Shown here one piece after another: positions 1 through 5,451 of a DNA stretch of 5,451 bases. The DNA is from DATDOO01 sp035293245 (GTDB taxonomy: Bacteria; Pseudomonadota; Gammaproteobacteria; Methylococcales; Methylococcaceae): the NCBI GenBank assembly GCA_035293245.1, contig DATDOO010000305.1, positions 1 to 5,451 of the forward strand, in the 5' to 3' direction. Made by a program: the position numbers and the translations under genes. The notes under the pieces were generated by a model, which saw nothing but the letters and a program-made list of their open reading frames with translations, searched no databases and was not told the origin of the DNA. How positions within the stretch are numbered: position 1 is the first letter of the stretch; each line of letters starts with the position of its first letter.

Positions 1-2448
1 GGCACGCCGCTGTTCCTGGTCTGGAATCGTCTTCCTCGCGGCTGGTTCGGCCGCGAGCGTCTCATGGAAACAACATGCTTTTTTCTGACGGCGTTTTTTG
101 CCGGGCAGGCGATTTTCCTGGGCTGGTTCGACGCCATCTTCGGTCCTCTAGCCTTCGGCTACTGGATGTTCCTGTTCGTGGTCCTGGCGGCTCTGCGTTT
201 TGGGCGGCACGGCGTCGTGCTGGTCATCGCTATGGTGGCCATACAAGCCTTGCTGGGGGCGGAGAGGGGAGTCGGCTATTTCGGAGCGGATGTCGCCCAG
301 ACCGGGCTGGAGAATTTCTGGTGCTACCTGCTCGTGCTGACCGTGACGGGTATCGCGCTGGCCTTGTCCTTCCATGTGCGCAAGCAAGCGGAGGATTCGC
401 AGCGGATTATCGAGGAGCGCCTCCGGGTCAGCCAGTGCTACGGGGGTGTCGGCGTTTGGGAAAACGATCTGGTGAGCAACCGGCAGTATTGGTCGGAGGC
501 GGTCACGACTATTTTGGGGTTTCCCCAGGCGGGACAACTCGCCTGGGAAAGTTTCATTGCGGCCGTGCATCCGGATGACCGGCGCCTGGTGACGGAGGCG
601 CACCGGGCGCATATCGAGGACGGCAGGCCCTACGATGTGGATTACCGGATCGTGGACCGCGACGGCAAAACGCGCTGGATGCGCTCCGCCGGCCGAGCCG
701 AGCGCGATGCGGACGGCAAACCGGTCCGGATGCGGGGTATCGTGCAAGACATCACCTCACGCAAACAGGCGGAGGAATCCTTGCGCCTGGCCACCCTGGC
801 CTATGACAACAGCAGCGAGGCCATGGTCGTGACCGATGCGGGCGGGACGATACTGACCGTCAACCCGGCGTTCACCCGGACGACCGGTTACGCGGCGGAG
901 GAAGCGATCGGACAGAACCCGAGAATCCTCAGTTCCGGCCGCCACGATGGGGGCTTCTACCGAGCCATGTGGGAATCCATCAACACCAGCGGCCGCTGGC
1001 AAGGCGAAATCTGGAACCGGCGCAAGGACGGCGAGATTTATATCGAGCAGCTTTCCATCAACACCATTTTCAACGAGGACGGCGCGCCTTGGCGCCGGGT
1101 GGCGCAGTTTCTGGACATTACCCAGAAAAAAGCCTCCGAGGAACAACTCTGGAAGCAGGCCAATTTCGATAACCTGACCGGCCTTCCCAACCGCCGCATG
1201 TTCCACGACCGCCTGGAGCAGGAGATCAAGAAAAGCCATCGCGCCAATCTGCCGCTGGGCCTGCTGTTCCTCGACCTGGACCGCTTCAAGGAAGTCAACG
1301 ATACGCTGGGGCATGAAGCCGGCGACCTCCTGCTCCAGCACGCAGCGCAACGGCTCGTCGGCTGCGTGCGCGATACCGACACCGTGGCGCGGCTCGGCGG
1401 GGACGAATTTACCATCATCCTCGGCGAACTGGATTCACCCGAGAATCTGGAACGCATCGCCCGGAGCATCCTGGACGGCCTCGCCGAACCGTTCCATTTG
1501 GGCGGGGAGTTGGCTTTCGTTTCCGCCAGCATCGGCATCACGCTTTATCCGGCCGACGCGTCCGACGTGGAGCAACTCGTCAAGAACGCCGATCAGGCCA
1601 TGTATGCCGCCAAACATCAGGGCCGCAACCGATACAGCTACTTCACGCCGTCCATGCAGGACGCGGCGCAAAAGCGGCTGCGCCTCGCCAACGACATGCG
1701 CTATGCCCTTGCCGGACAACAGTTCCAGGTGCACTACCAGCCCATTGTGGAACTCGCCAGCGGCGCCGTTTACAAAGCCGAAGCGCTGATCCGCTGGAAT
1801 CATCCTTCGCGCGGACTGGTCAGCCCGGCGGAATTCATTCCCATCGCCGAAGATAGCGGCCTGATCAACGAGATCGGCGACTGGGTGTTCCGCACCGCGG
1901 TGCAACAGGTGGGACGGTGGCGCGCTATGCACCATGCGGCGTTCCAGGTCGGCATCAACAAATCCCCCATACAGTTCAAATCTCCCAACGGCACCCATGC
2001 GGCGTGGGGCGCACATTTGCAAACCCTCGGCCTGCCCGGGGAAAGTCTCGTGGTGGAAATTACCGAAGGCTTACTCATGGATGCCACCGGCGTAGCCGAC
2101 GACAAACTGCTCGAGTTGCGCGATGCGGGCATCCAGGTGGCCATCGACGACTTCGGCACCGGCTACTCGTCCCTGGCTTATCTGAAGAAGTTCCATATCG
2201 ACTACCTCAAGATCGATCAGTCCTTCACCCGCAATCTGGCGCCGGATTCGAACGACCTGGCCCTGTGCGAGGCCATCATCGTCATGGCGCACAAACTGGG
2301 GCTGAAGGTGATCGCCGAAGGGGTGGAAACGGCCGCGCAACGCGATTTGCTCGTGGCCACCGGCTGCGATTACGCGCAAGGCTATCTGTTTGCCAGACCC
2401 ATGCCGCCCGAAATGTTCGATGCCTGGATGAAAGGCCAAAACGCCTGA
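1..2448 (+). CDS. MASE1-like/PAS/PAS/GGDEF/EAL cyclic di-GMP signalling protein, 5' end outside the window
   Basis: Inner-membrane protein predicted to turn over cyclic di-GMP. The frame is open from base 1; the first residues (GTPLFLVW) and the hydrophobic segments after them resemble the end of a MASE1 sensor domain. The first ATG in the window (64) has no convincing ribosome binding site, so the gene probably starts upstream. Numbering from that ATG: membrane segments about 4-25, 29-46, 49-66 and 85-103; a short helical linker; PAS 1 about 120-235; PAS 2 about 240-360; GGDEF about 362-530; EAL about 537-790. The diguanylate cyclase motif GGDEF (445-449) is intact, with an inhibitory I-site RDTD (436-439) five residues before it. 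The phosphodiesterase domain keeps EAL (573-575), INKSPIQF, EITE, DDFGTGYSS, LKIDQSF, AEGVE and QGYLF. Both activities are therefore possible, and which one dominates cannot be read from sequence. No partner gene is visible. Domain calls are firm; the input signal is unknown. Confidence 0.93.
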   Translation, partial: GTPLFLVWNRLPRGWFGRERLMETTCFFLTAFFAGQAIFLGWFDAIFGPLAFGYWMFLFVVLAALRFGRHGVVLVIAMVAIQALLGAERGVGYFGADVAQTGLENFWCYLLVLTVTGIALALSFHVRKQAEDSQRIIEERLRVSQCYGGVGVWENDLVSNRQYWSEAVTTILGFPQAGQLAWESFIAAVHPDDRRLVTEAHRAHIEDGRPYDVDYRIVDRDGKTRWMRSAGRAERDADGKPVRMRGIVQDITSRKQAEESLRLATLAYDNSSEAMVVTDAGGTILTVNPAFTRTTGYAAEEAIGQNPRILSSGRHDGGFYRAMWESINTSGRWQGEIWNRRKDGEIYIEQLSINTIFNEDGAPWRRVAQFLDITQKKASEEQLWKQANFDNLTGLPNRRMFHDRLEQEIKKSHRANLPLGLLFLDLDRFKEVNDTLGHEAGDLLLQHAAQRLVGCVRDTDTVARLGGDEFTIILGELDSPENLERIARSILDGLAEPFHLGGELAFVSASIGITLYPADASDVEQLVKNADQAMYAAKHQGRNRYSYFTPSMQDAAQKRLRLANDMRYALAGQQFQVHYQPIVELASGAVYKAEALIRWNHPSRGLVSPAEFIPIAEDSGLINEIGDWVFRTAVQQVGRWRAMHHAAFQVGINKSPIQFKSPNGTHAAWGAHLQTLGLPGESLVVEITEGLLMDATGVADDKLLELRDAGIQVAIDDFGTGYSSLAYLKKFHIDYLKIDQSFTRNLAPDSNDLALCEAIIVMAHKLGLKVIAEGVETAAQRDLLVATGCDYAQGYLFARPMPPEMFDAWMKGQNA

Positions 2449-2536
2449 AAGAGCAGCCGCGGCGGTGTCCGGTACGGCGACCCAACCTACGCGTTTTTGC
2501 CTGGCTCGGCCACCGCGCATTGCCTCATTGAAAAAG
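2449..2536. other. short intergenic spacer between the c-di-GMP gene and the first IS
   Basis: These 88 bases follow the TGA stop of the GGDEF-EAL gene and run up to the outer GTAACCGA box of the first insertion sequence. I see no clear intrinsic terminator: the TTTTT run near 2493 is not preceded by a good stem. The last 16 bases (2521-2536) begin TGCCTCATTG, which resembles the inner terminal repeat of the IS, so the IS tip may reach back to 2521. Confidence 0.5.
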
Positions 2537-2581
2537 GTAACCGAGGAGTCAGAGTCGGTGCCTCACATTGGGGGTAACCGA
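2537..2581 (+). repeat. left terminal inverted repeat of the first IS (outer plus inner box)
   Basis: The outer box GTAACCGAGGAG (2537-2548) is followed by AGTCGG-containing spacer and an inner 23-base box (2559-2581) that starts TGCCTCACATTG and ends GGGTAACCGA. Both boxes match the right end in inverted orientation, the inner one at 22 of 23 positions. The transposase stop codon (2549-2551) lies between the two boxes. Confidence 0.85.
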
Positions 2582-3725
2582 GATGGTTGAGAAGATGAGT
2601 TTGAGATGTTGCTGGATTTGGGCTTTGATCTCAAATGGGTTTAGCTGCTGATGGTGCTGTCGCAGAGCTTCCTTGGTTGGTTCAGGCACCTTGGGATGGT
2701 CGAGCAGGCGCTGATAAGGTGTTTGCGGTGGGTGATACGTTTTCCGGTATTTGGCGCCGTCGCGAAGCTTGGTTTTGAGTTTCAGGCTCGGGCAGAAGTG
2801 GTTCTGCAGGGGACACCAGAGTTGGCTATAGACGTCGTTCATCAAGGCCACGATTTCCGGTTTGTCGAGACGGTCGTAGCCGAACAGTTGGCGCGCGTGC
2901 GTCCAGTTTTTCTGCTCGACATGGGCGTTGTCGTTTTTCTTGTAAGGCCGTGATCGGGTGAAGCTTGGTTTGTTGGGGTGGTCGGTAAAGTAGCGCAGCA
3001 GGTGGTGATTGAGGAATTCCGAGCCGTTGTCGCAATCGAAGCCGCGCAGGGGGAACGGCAAGCGGCGTTCGATGGCCTGGATTTGTTCCAGAACCCCGTG
3101 AGCGCCTTTGTTCCAGGTGGCCCGGCATTCCGTCCAGCCGCTGACGAGATCGGTCAGGGTGAGGCTCCAGACAAAGTCGCCGGCCAGCGAGTTGCCGCAG
3201 TGGGCGACCGTATCGGCTTCCATGAAACCGGGCAGGGTTTCGTCCCAGTGATGGGTCCGAATGGGAATCTGCGTTTTCAGCAAGGACCCCGGCTTGGTGC
3301 CACCCAGCCCTTGGGGATACTGCACGCGCAGCGGCTTGAGCAAACGGTCCAAGGTTGCGGCGGAGACCTGCAACAGGTTGGCGCGAACCGGCTCCGGCAA
3401 GGCCCCGTAGCGCGCTTCGTAGTGCGGCAGCCACAGCGGGAGCGCCGCTTTCAGGCGCTTGCCGCACAGCTGATCGCTGGCGAGCCAAATCCGGCGCAGG
3501 GGCGCCAGGAACTCCGGCGACCGATAACCGTGGTTTGGCGCCGGGACGTGATCGCGTCGCCGAGGCGGTTTTTCGCTTTCGATTGAGGAGGCGGATGGCA
3601 TACTTGCGTGCATAGCCGCACACCGCGCAAAACTCGTCCAGAATGGCTTTCTTGCCGCTCAGGTCACTGCGCCGATAACGCTCGCGAATCGCCTTCAAAT
3701 ACGCCTGCCGTGCCTGTTTGCCCAT
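2549..3725 (-). pseudogene. DDE integrase-type transposase, frameshifted near its N-terminus
   Basis: Transposase of the first IS, in two overlapping frames. The first runs from ATG 3725, with AGAGG eight bases upstream, and encodes a basic helix-turn-helix-like N-terminus (MGKQARQAYLKAIRERYRRS at its start, then ILDEFCAVCGYARKYAIRLL). The second covers the rest to the stop at 2549-2551. They join at the five-A run (3573-3569 on the minus strand). Dropping one A gives NRKRKPPRRRDHVPAPNHG and a protein of about 391 residues. The catalytic core follows: first Asp in GFMEADT, second in DCDNGSEF, Glu in NDNAHVEQKNW, about 37 residues after the second Asp; numbered from the in-frame ATG at 3613 these are D134, D195 and E233. 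This is the RNase H-like integrase (rve) fold. The shift may be an inactivating indel, a sequencing error or, less likely, programmed frameshifting. The 3613 ATG could at most give a product without the DNA-binding N-terminus. Confidence 0.85.
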
Positions 3726-3745
3726 GACGGTAACCTCTGGAAACT

Positions 3746-3799
3746 TCGGTTACCCACAATGTGAGGCAACGACACCCGACTACGGCCTCCTTCGGTTAC
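3746..3799 (-). repeat. right terminal inverted repeat of the first IS (inner plus outer box)
   Basis: Read on the minus strand, this has an outer box GTAACCGAAGG at the tip (3799 inward), an AGTCGG-containing spacer, and an inner box (3768-3746) starting TGCCTCACATTG and ending GGGTAACCGA. It is about 9 bases longer than the left end between the boxes. The transposase start at 3725 lies just inside. A further GGTAACC at 3729-3735 sits between the inner box and the start codon. Confidence 0.85.
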
Positions 3800-3828
3800 T
3801 TTTTATTTTCCATCACAAGGTTAAAACC

Positions 3829-3857
3829 ACCGGCTTTCAGCCGGTCAGCTTTAGCTG
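3829..3857 (+). repeat. two adjacent hairpins at the IS200-like left end
   Basis: ACCGGCT (3829-3835) and AGCCGGT (3839-3845) form a perfect 7-bp stem with a TTC loop. CAGCT (3846-3850) and AGCTG (3853-3857) form a second 5-bp stem with a TT loop. They lie 28 bases upstream of the start codon of the truncated tnpA. In this family such hairpins serve as transposase recognition structures and can limit read-through or translation of tnpA. No T-run follows, so they are not typical terminators. Confidence 0.7.
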
Positions 3858-3884
3858 CGAGAATGGCTGCCAAGGAGGTGCGCT

Positions 3885-3920
3885 ATGGAGTACGGGTACG
3901 GAAGCCATAATGTTTCCTGA
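3885..3920 (+). pseudogene. tnpA: truncated IS200/IS605 TnpA (first 10-11 codons)
   Basis: The ATG at 3885 sits five bases after AAGGAGGT, a near-ideal Shine-Dalgarno sequence. The codons read MEYGYGSHNVS and then TGA at 3918-3920. The first ten residues resemble the N-terminus of the Y1 (HUH) transposase TnpA of IS200-type elements. The last codon and the stop fall inside the inverted repeat of the adjoining IS1595-type element, so the gene was cut there. None of the catalytic domain remains. The identification rests on few residues, but the ribosome binding site and hairpins in the right places support it. Confidence 0.6.
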
Positions 3921-3940
3921 TTAGCCCCCTACCTCAGCCA
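3916..3940 (+). repeat. left inverted repeat of the IS1595-type element
   Basis: These 25 bases begin CCTGATTAGCCCCC and end ACCTCAGCCA. They match the reverse complement of 4940-4964 with one mismatch (C versus T at the twelfth base). The transposase stop codon (TAA on the minus strand, 3921-3923) lies inside this repeat. Confidence 0.88.
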
Positions 3941-4877
3941 TCCGAATGGCGGGCTCAGGCCAGGGCGAAGTGGCTGCCGCGGCGCGAACGAGGCGCTTGA
4001 GGATGGTGCCAAGATCGAAGCGGCGGTTGAAACGATACTGAACCTCGGACAGGTAACGGTCGGCGTATTTACGGAAGTTGAAGGCATGGTAAGTCCCATT
4101 GATCGCGGTTTTGAGGTTGCCGAGTACGGTATTCACGCTACGAAATTCCGGGTGTTGCGCCGCCTGTCGGCCGGTGGCGCCGCCGGTGACGATGGCGGAA
4201 TGCGCGGCGCCACTGGCGGTGACGCCCCGGAAGCAGCCCAACCCGTCGGAGAGCACCTGGGCGGAAGACGCCAGCGACTGTTTGGCCCAGGCTTCGACGG
4301 CTTTCTTGGTGAAGGGAATGCGGTTGAAGCGAACGAAGATCGGCTTGCCGTCCTCGGTGGTCTGCACGGCCACGACGAAGGAGACCTTGTTTTCGGAGCC
4401 CCGGCCACGTTTGCCAGAGCGTTCGCCGCCCAGGTAGGCGTCATCCATCTCGACGCGGCCCTCAAGGACGCGGGAGGCTTCGCGCTCGGTCATGACTTGC
4501 AGCAGTTTGTGCTTCATCAGCCAGGCAGCCTTGTAGCGAACCCCAAGGTGGCGCATCAGTTCCAGGGCCGAGACGTTGTTCTTCGCCTGGGTCAGCAGGT
4601 GCATCGCCAGAAACCAGCGGGTCAGCGGCAGTTTCGTCGCTTCGAAGATCGTACCGGCGGTGACCGTCGTCTGGTGTCGGCAATCCTGGCACTGCCAGTG
4701 CTGCCGGCCTTCGCGGACGAAGGCGCTGTGCGGGGCGCCCGCGCAGCGCGGGCAAACAAAGCCGTTCGGCCAACGCGACGCCACCAGCGCCGCGTGGCAT
4801 TGCTCTTCCGTCCCGTAACGTTCCATGAACACAGCCATCGACAGACCCTGTTGAAACTGAACTCGGTTCATTCCCAT
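3921..4877 (-). CDS. IS1595-family (ISXO2-like) transposase
   Basis: Cut-and-paste or co-integrate transposase of the enclosing element, acting on its 25-bp ends. I chose the ATG at 4877 (318 residues) because GAGGAG (4890-4885) lies seven bases upstream. An in-frame ATG at 4913 would add 12 residues but has no comparable site. Numbering from 4877: a zinc ribbon with CPRC (C42, C45) and CQDC (C63, C66), likely for DNA binding; then a helical region (about 80-130) typical of this family; then the DDE-type core with DD in VEMDDAYLGGE (145-146), Asp in VLSDGLGCF (211), and NLK in NTVLGNLKTAINGTYH (N254, K256). The third acidic position therefore appears to be Asn, followed by the family's Lys, as known for some IS1595 groups. 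The C-terminal YLSEVQYRFNRRFDL is also characteristic. No frameshift or internal stop is seen. Confidence 0.93.
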   Translation of the reverse strand: MGMNRVQFQQGLSMAVFMERYGTEEQCHAALVASRWPNGFVCPRCAGAPHSAFVREGRQHWQCQDCRHQTTVTAGTIFEATKLPLTRWFLAMHLLTQAKNNVSALELMRHLGVRYKAAWLMKHKLLQVMTEREASRVLEGRVEMDDAYLGGERSGKRGRGSENKVSFVVAVQTTEDGKPIFVRFNRIPFTKKAVEAWAKQSLASSAQVLSDGLGCFRGVTASGAAHSAIVTGGATGRQAAQHPEFRSVNTVLGNLKTAINGTYHAFNFRKYADRYLSEVQYRFNRRFDLGTILKRLVRAAAATSPWPEPAIRMAEVGG

Positions 4878-4884
4878 GACGCAT

Positions 4885-4890
4885 CTCCTC
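4885..4890 (-). promoter_or_regulatory. ribosome binding site deciding the IS1595 transposase start
   Basis: GAGGAG on the minus strand lies seven bases before the ATG at 4877. It makes that codon, rather than the upstream in-frame ATG at 4913 or the internal one at 4871, the best start. Confidence 0.7.
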
Positions 4891-4939
4891 AACTTGGATG
4901 CGTCTATTTTCACCCCCGCAGTAGCTCACCACGTGAGCC

Positions 4940-4964
4940 TGGCTGAGGTAGAGGGCTAATCAGG
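4940..4964 (-). repeat. right inverted repeat of the IS1595-type element
   Basis: Read on the minus strand this begins CCTGATTAGCCCTC and ends ACCTCAGCCA, the inverted partner of 3916-3940. It lies about 60 bases upstream of the transposase start, so the transposase promoter must be in or near this end. I see no strong -35/-10 pair there. Confidence 0.88.
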
Positions 4965-5451
4965 TCGCCTATTGCACCTTACGGTCCTGAGGGAGCAGCA
5001 GCGGTCGTCGTTGGTGCCGTTCTGGAAACTGGCGTCGAAAGGGGCTGAGTTGGAGAATGGGACGTCAGGGGAACGGTGATATGGTGCTAGACCTGACTGT
5101 ACGCAGTAACAACGATCTGCGCTTGCGGGTTAAAGTCCCGTTCGGGGAGTTGTCCATTCACCCCGGTAGTACAAGAGACCGGCGTTCGGGTAACCGGGGG
5201 TCGTGAGTTCTCGAATGGGCAAGCGCCACAAGGGACGCAGCCGCGGAGAGCGATTTGCCCGTTTTGCCAGCCGAAAGTTCTACACGGAACAGGGGTTGTA
5301 CAAGGTTCCCCCGAATGCCGCCTGGAAGACGGCGCATGCCTTGGTATGAAGAACATCGGAAAGCCGTGTGCGGGACAAATCCGCCGGGAGCGGATTTGAA
5401 CAGCCGGAGGCTGGCCCCGAAGGGGTGAGACCCAGGGATGGGTCGAATAGC
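4965..5451 (+). ncRNA. structured non-coding region, possibly a group II intron fragment
   Basis: No convincing gene occupies these 487 bases, and complementary segments recur through them. Examples on the + strand: CGGG/CCCG (5126-5129 with 5137-5140); CCCCGGT/ACCGGGG (5161-5167 with 5193-5199); GGGCAA/TTGCCC (5217-5222 with 5255-5260); GTTC/GAAC (5277-5280 with 5287-5290); GCCG/CGGC (5317-5320 with 5330-5333). The segment GGAAAGCCGTGTGCGGGA (5358-5375) resembles the 5' strand of group II intron domain V, including the AGC triad. The matching 3' strand (expected like CGCACGCACGGTTT) is absent. The motif GTTAAAGTCCCG also has the look of intron domain I. I therefore suggest a group II intron piece cut by the IS1595-type element on the left, with strand assigned from the domain V-like motif. 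No reverse transcriptase is visible in the window. Bases 4965-5048 could instead be the tail of a lost gene (open frame ending TGA at 5046-5048). Another structured RNA is possible. Confidence 0.45.
5376..5444 (+). repeat. run of four successive hairpins
   Basis: Four perfect stems follow each other: CAAATCCGC/GCGGATTTG (5376-5384 with 5390-5398, loop CGGGA); CAGCC/GGCTG (5401-5405 with 5409-5413, loop GGA); CCCC/GGGG (5415-5418 with 5422-5425, loop GAA); GACCC/GGGTC (5429-5433 with 5440-5444, loop AGGGAT). Such tight packing is typical of folded RNA. None is followed by a T-run, so they do not look like terminators. Confidence 0.75.

Larger units (their letters stand above)
2537..3799 (-). 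mobile_element. insertion sequence with DDE integrase-type transposase and two-box inverted repeats, about 1.26 kb
   Basis: The element is bounded by inverted terminal regions at 2537-2581 and 3746-3799. Each holds an outer GTAACCGA box and an inner 23-base box. One minus-strand transposase gene fills the space between them, as in a single-gene IS. The C-terminal PNVRHRL of the transposase is encoded inside the left inner repeat, which supports gene and ends belonging together. No target duplication is found: the left flank reads CATTGAAAAAG and the right flank TTTTTATTTTCC. The right end abuts an IS200-like scar, so its original flank may be gone. The transposase looks like the rve/integrase group (IS481- or ISNCY-like), but I cannot place it in a family. 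With the reading frame broken, the copy is probably inactive unless the shift is programmed. The exact left tip is uncertain (2521 or 2537). Confidence 0.8.
3800..3920 (+). mobile_element. left-end remnant of an IS200/IS605-type element
   Basis: Between the two larger insertion sequences lies an AT-richer stretch, a 7-bp hairpin at 3829-3845, a second small hairpin at 3846-3857, a strong ribosome binding site (AAGGAGGT, 3872-3879) and a start codon at 3885. The start opens a peptide MEYGYGSHNV, like the conserved beginning of IS200/IS605 TnpA (typically MEYRYGSHTVF). Subterminal hairpins near the left end are characteristic of this family, whose single-strand transposase recognises them. The left limit is set at 3800 because the preceding TTAC (3796-3799) is a known target tetranucleotide of some members (IS608); this is inference. 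The rest of the element is missing: the IS1595-type element begins after about ten tnpA codons, and no tnpA continuation appears beyond it. Confidence 0.6.
3916..4964 (-). mobile_element. IS1595-type insertion sequence, 1049 bp, apparently complete
   Basis: It is bounded by 25-bp inverted repeats (3916-3940 and 4940-4964) that agree at 24 of 25 positions. It holds one intact minus-strand transposase with the zinc ribbon and DDE-like core of the IS1595/ISXO2 group. Size and layout fit that family. Members normally make 8-bp target duplications, but none is present: the left flank ends CATAATGTTT and the right flank begins TCGCCTATTG, and shifting the boundary by a few bases does not reveal one. 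The element interrupts the tnpA scar on its left, yet its right flank is unrelated. It therefore appears functional but sits at a rearranged junction. Confidence 0.88.

Noticed and set aside
2978..3586. 202-codon + strand frame opposite the integrase-type transposase
   Set aside because: It is the antisense shadow of the catalytic core, with no recognisable protein features or start signal.
3747..3775. Promoter for the first transposase (TTGCCT, 17-base gap, AAGTTT on the minus strand)
   Set aside because: The -35 matches only four of six and the -10 is poor, and the sequence is already explained by the terminal repeat.
4086..4946. 286-codon + strand frame opposite the IS1595 transposase
   Set aside because: It mirrors a well-supported transposase with zinc ribbon and catalytic motifs. 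Its own product shows no domain, and high GC makes long antisense frames common.
4965..5048. Open frame SPIAPYGPEGAAAVVVG... ending in TGA, as a gene tail
   Set aside because: It is only 27 codons and not recognised. It could be the remnant of a gene cut by the IS, but nothing supports coding strongly enough to list it as a feature.
5189..5200. GGGTAACCGGGGG, similar to the inner IS box
   Set aside because: Only the nine-base GGGTAACCG core is shared, without the TGCCTCACATTG part, and it takes part in a local RNA-like stem. Probably coincidence.
5087..5356. Minus-strand 89-codon open frame over the structured region
   Set aside because: It has no clear ribosome binding site or recognisable domain, its composition is unusual (rich in Pro, Arg and Cys), and it lies on the opposite strand of sequence full of RNA-like stems. 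It is more likely a chance frame.
1..5451. CRISPR array, tRNA or rRNA genes, toxin-antitoxin or defence system
   Set aside because: I found no regularly spaced repeats, no tRNA cloverleaf, no rRNA-like stretch and no gene pair of that kind. The window is explained by one signalling gene, mobile elements and a structured region.

Overview
The window looks like chromosomal DNA of a high-GC proteobacterium, probably a gamma- or betaproteobacterium. That is an inference from codon use, the style of the c-di-GMP signalling protein and the types of insertion sequence; nothing here fixes the genus. It has one ordinary cellular gene, then a pile of mobile elements, then a non-coding stretch that looks like structured RNA.

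Region 1 (1-2448, + strand) is the 3' part of a gene for a membrane-anchored, PAS-containing GGDEF-EAL protein. It would make or break the second messenger cyclic di-GMP. Both catalytic domains keep their key motifs. The frame is open to base 1 and the first residues look like the end of a MASE1 membrane sensor domain, so the true start lies upstream of the window.

Region 2 (about 2521/2537-3799) is an insertion sequence of about 1.26 kb with a DDE integrase-type transposase on the minus strand. The reading frame is broken by one extra base in a run of five A (five T on the + strand, 3569-3573). The ends are inverted repeats, each built of two copies of a GTAACCGA box. Region 3 (3800-3920) is the left-end scar of an IS200/IS605-type element: two small hairpins, a strong ribosome binding site and the first 10-11 codons of a TnpA gene. 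Region 4 (3916-4964) is an apparently complete IS1595-type element of 1049 bp with 25-bp inverted repeats (24/25 identical) and an intact transposase on the minus strand. No target duplication flanks it and the two flanks do not belong together, so DNA was probably lost next to it.

Region 5 (4965-5451) has no convincing gene. It is dense in hairpins and carries a segment like the 5' strand of group II intron domain V, so it may be a group II intron fragment; this is tentative. There is no operon and no evidence of a new defence or signalling system. The interest lies in the order of insertions, the two-box IS ends, the single-base frameshift and the unidentified structured RNA.
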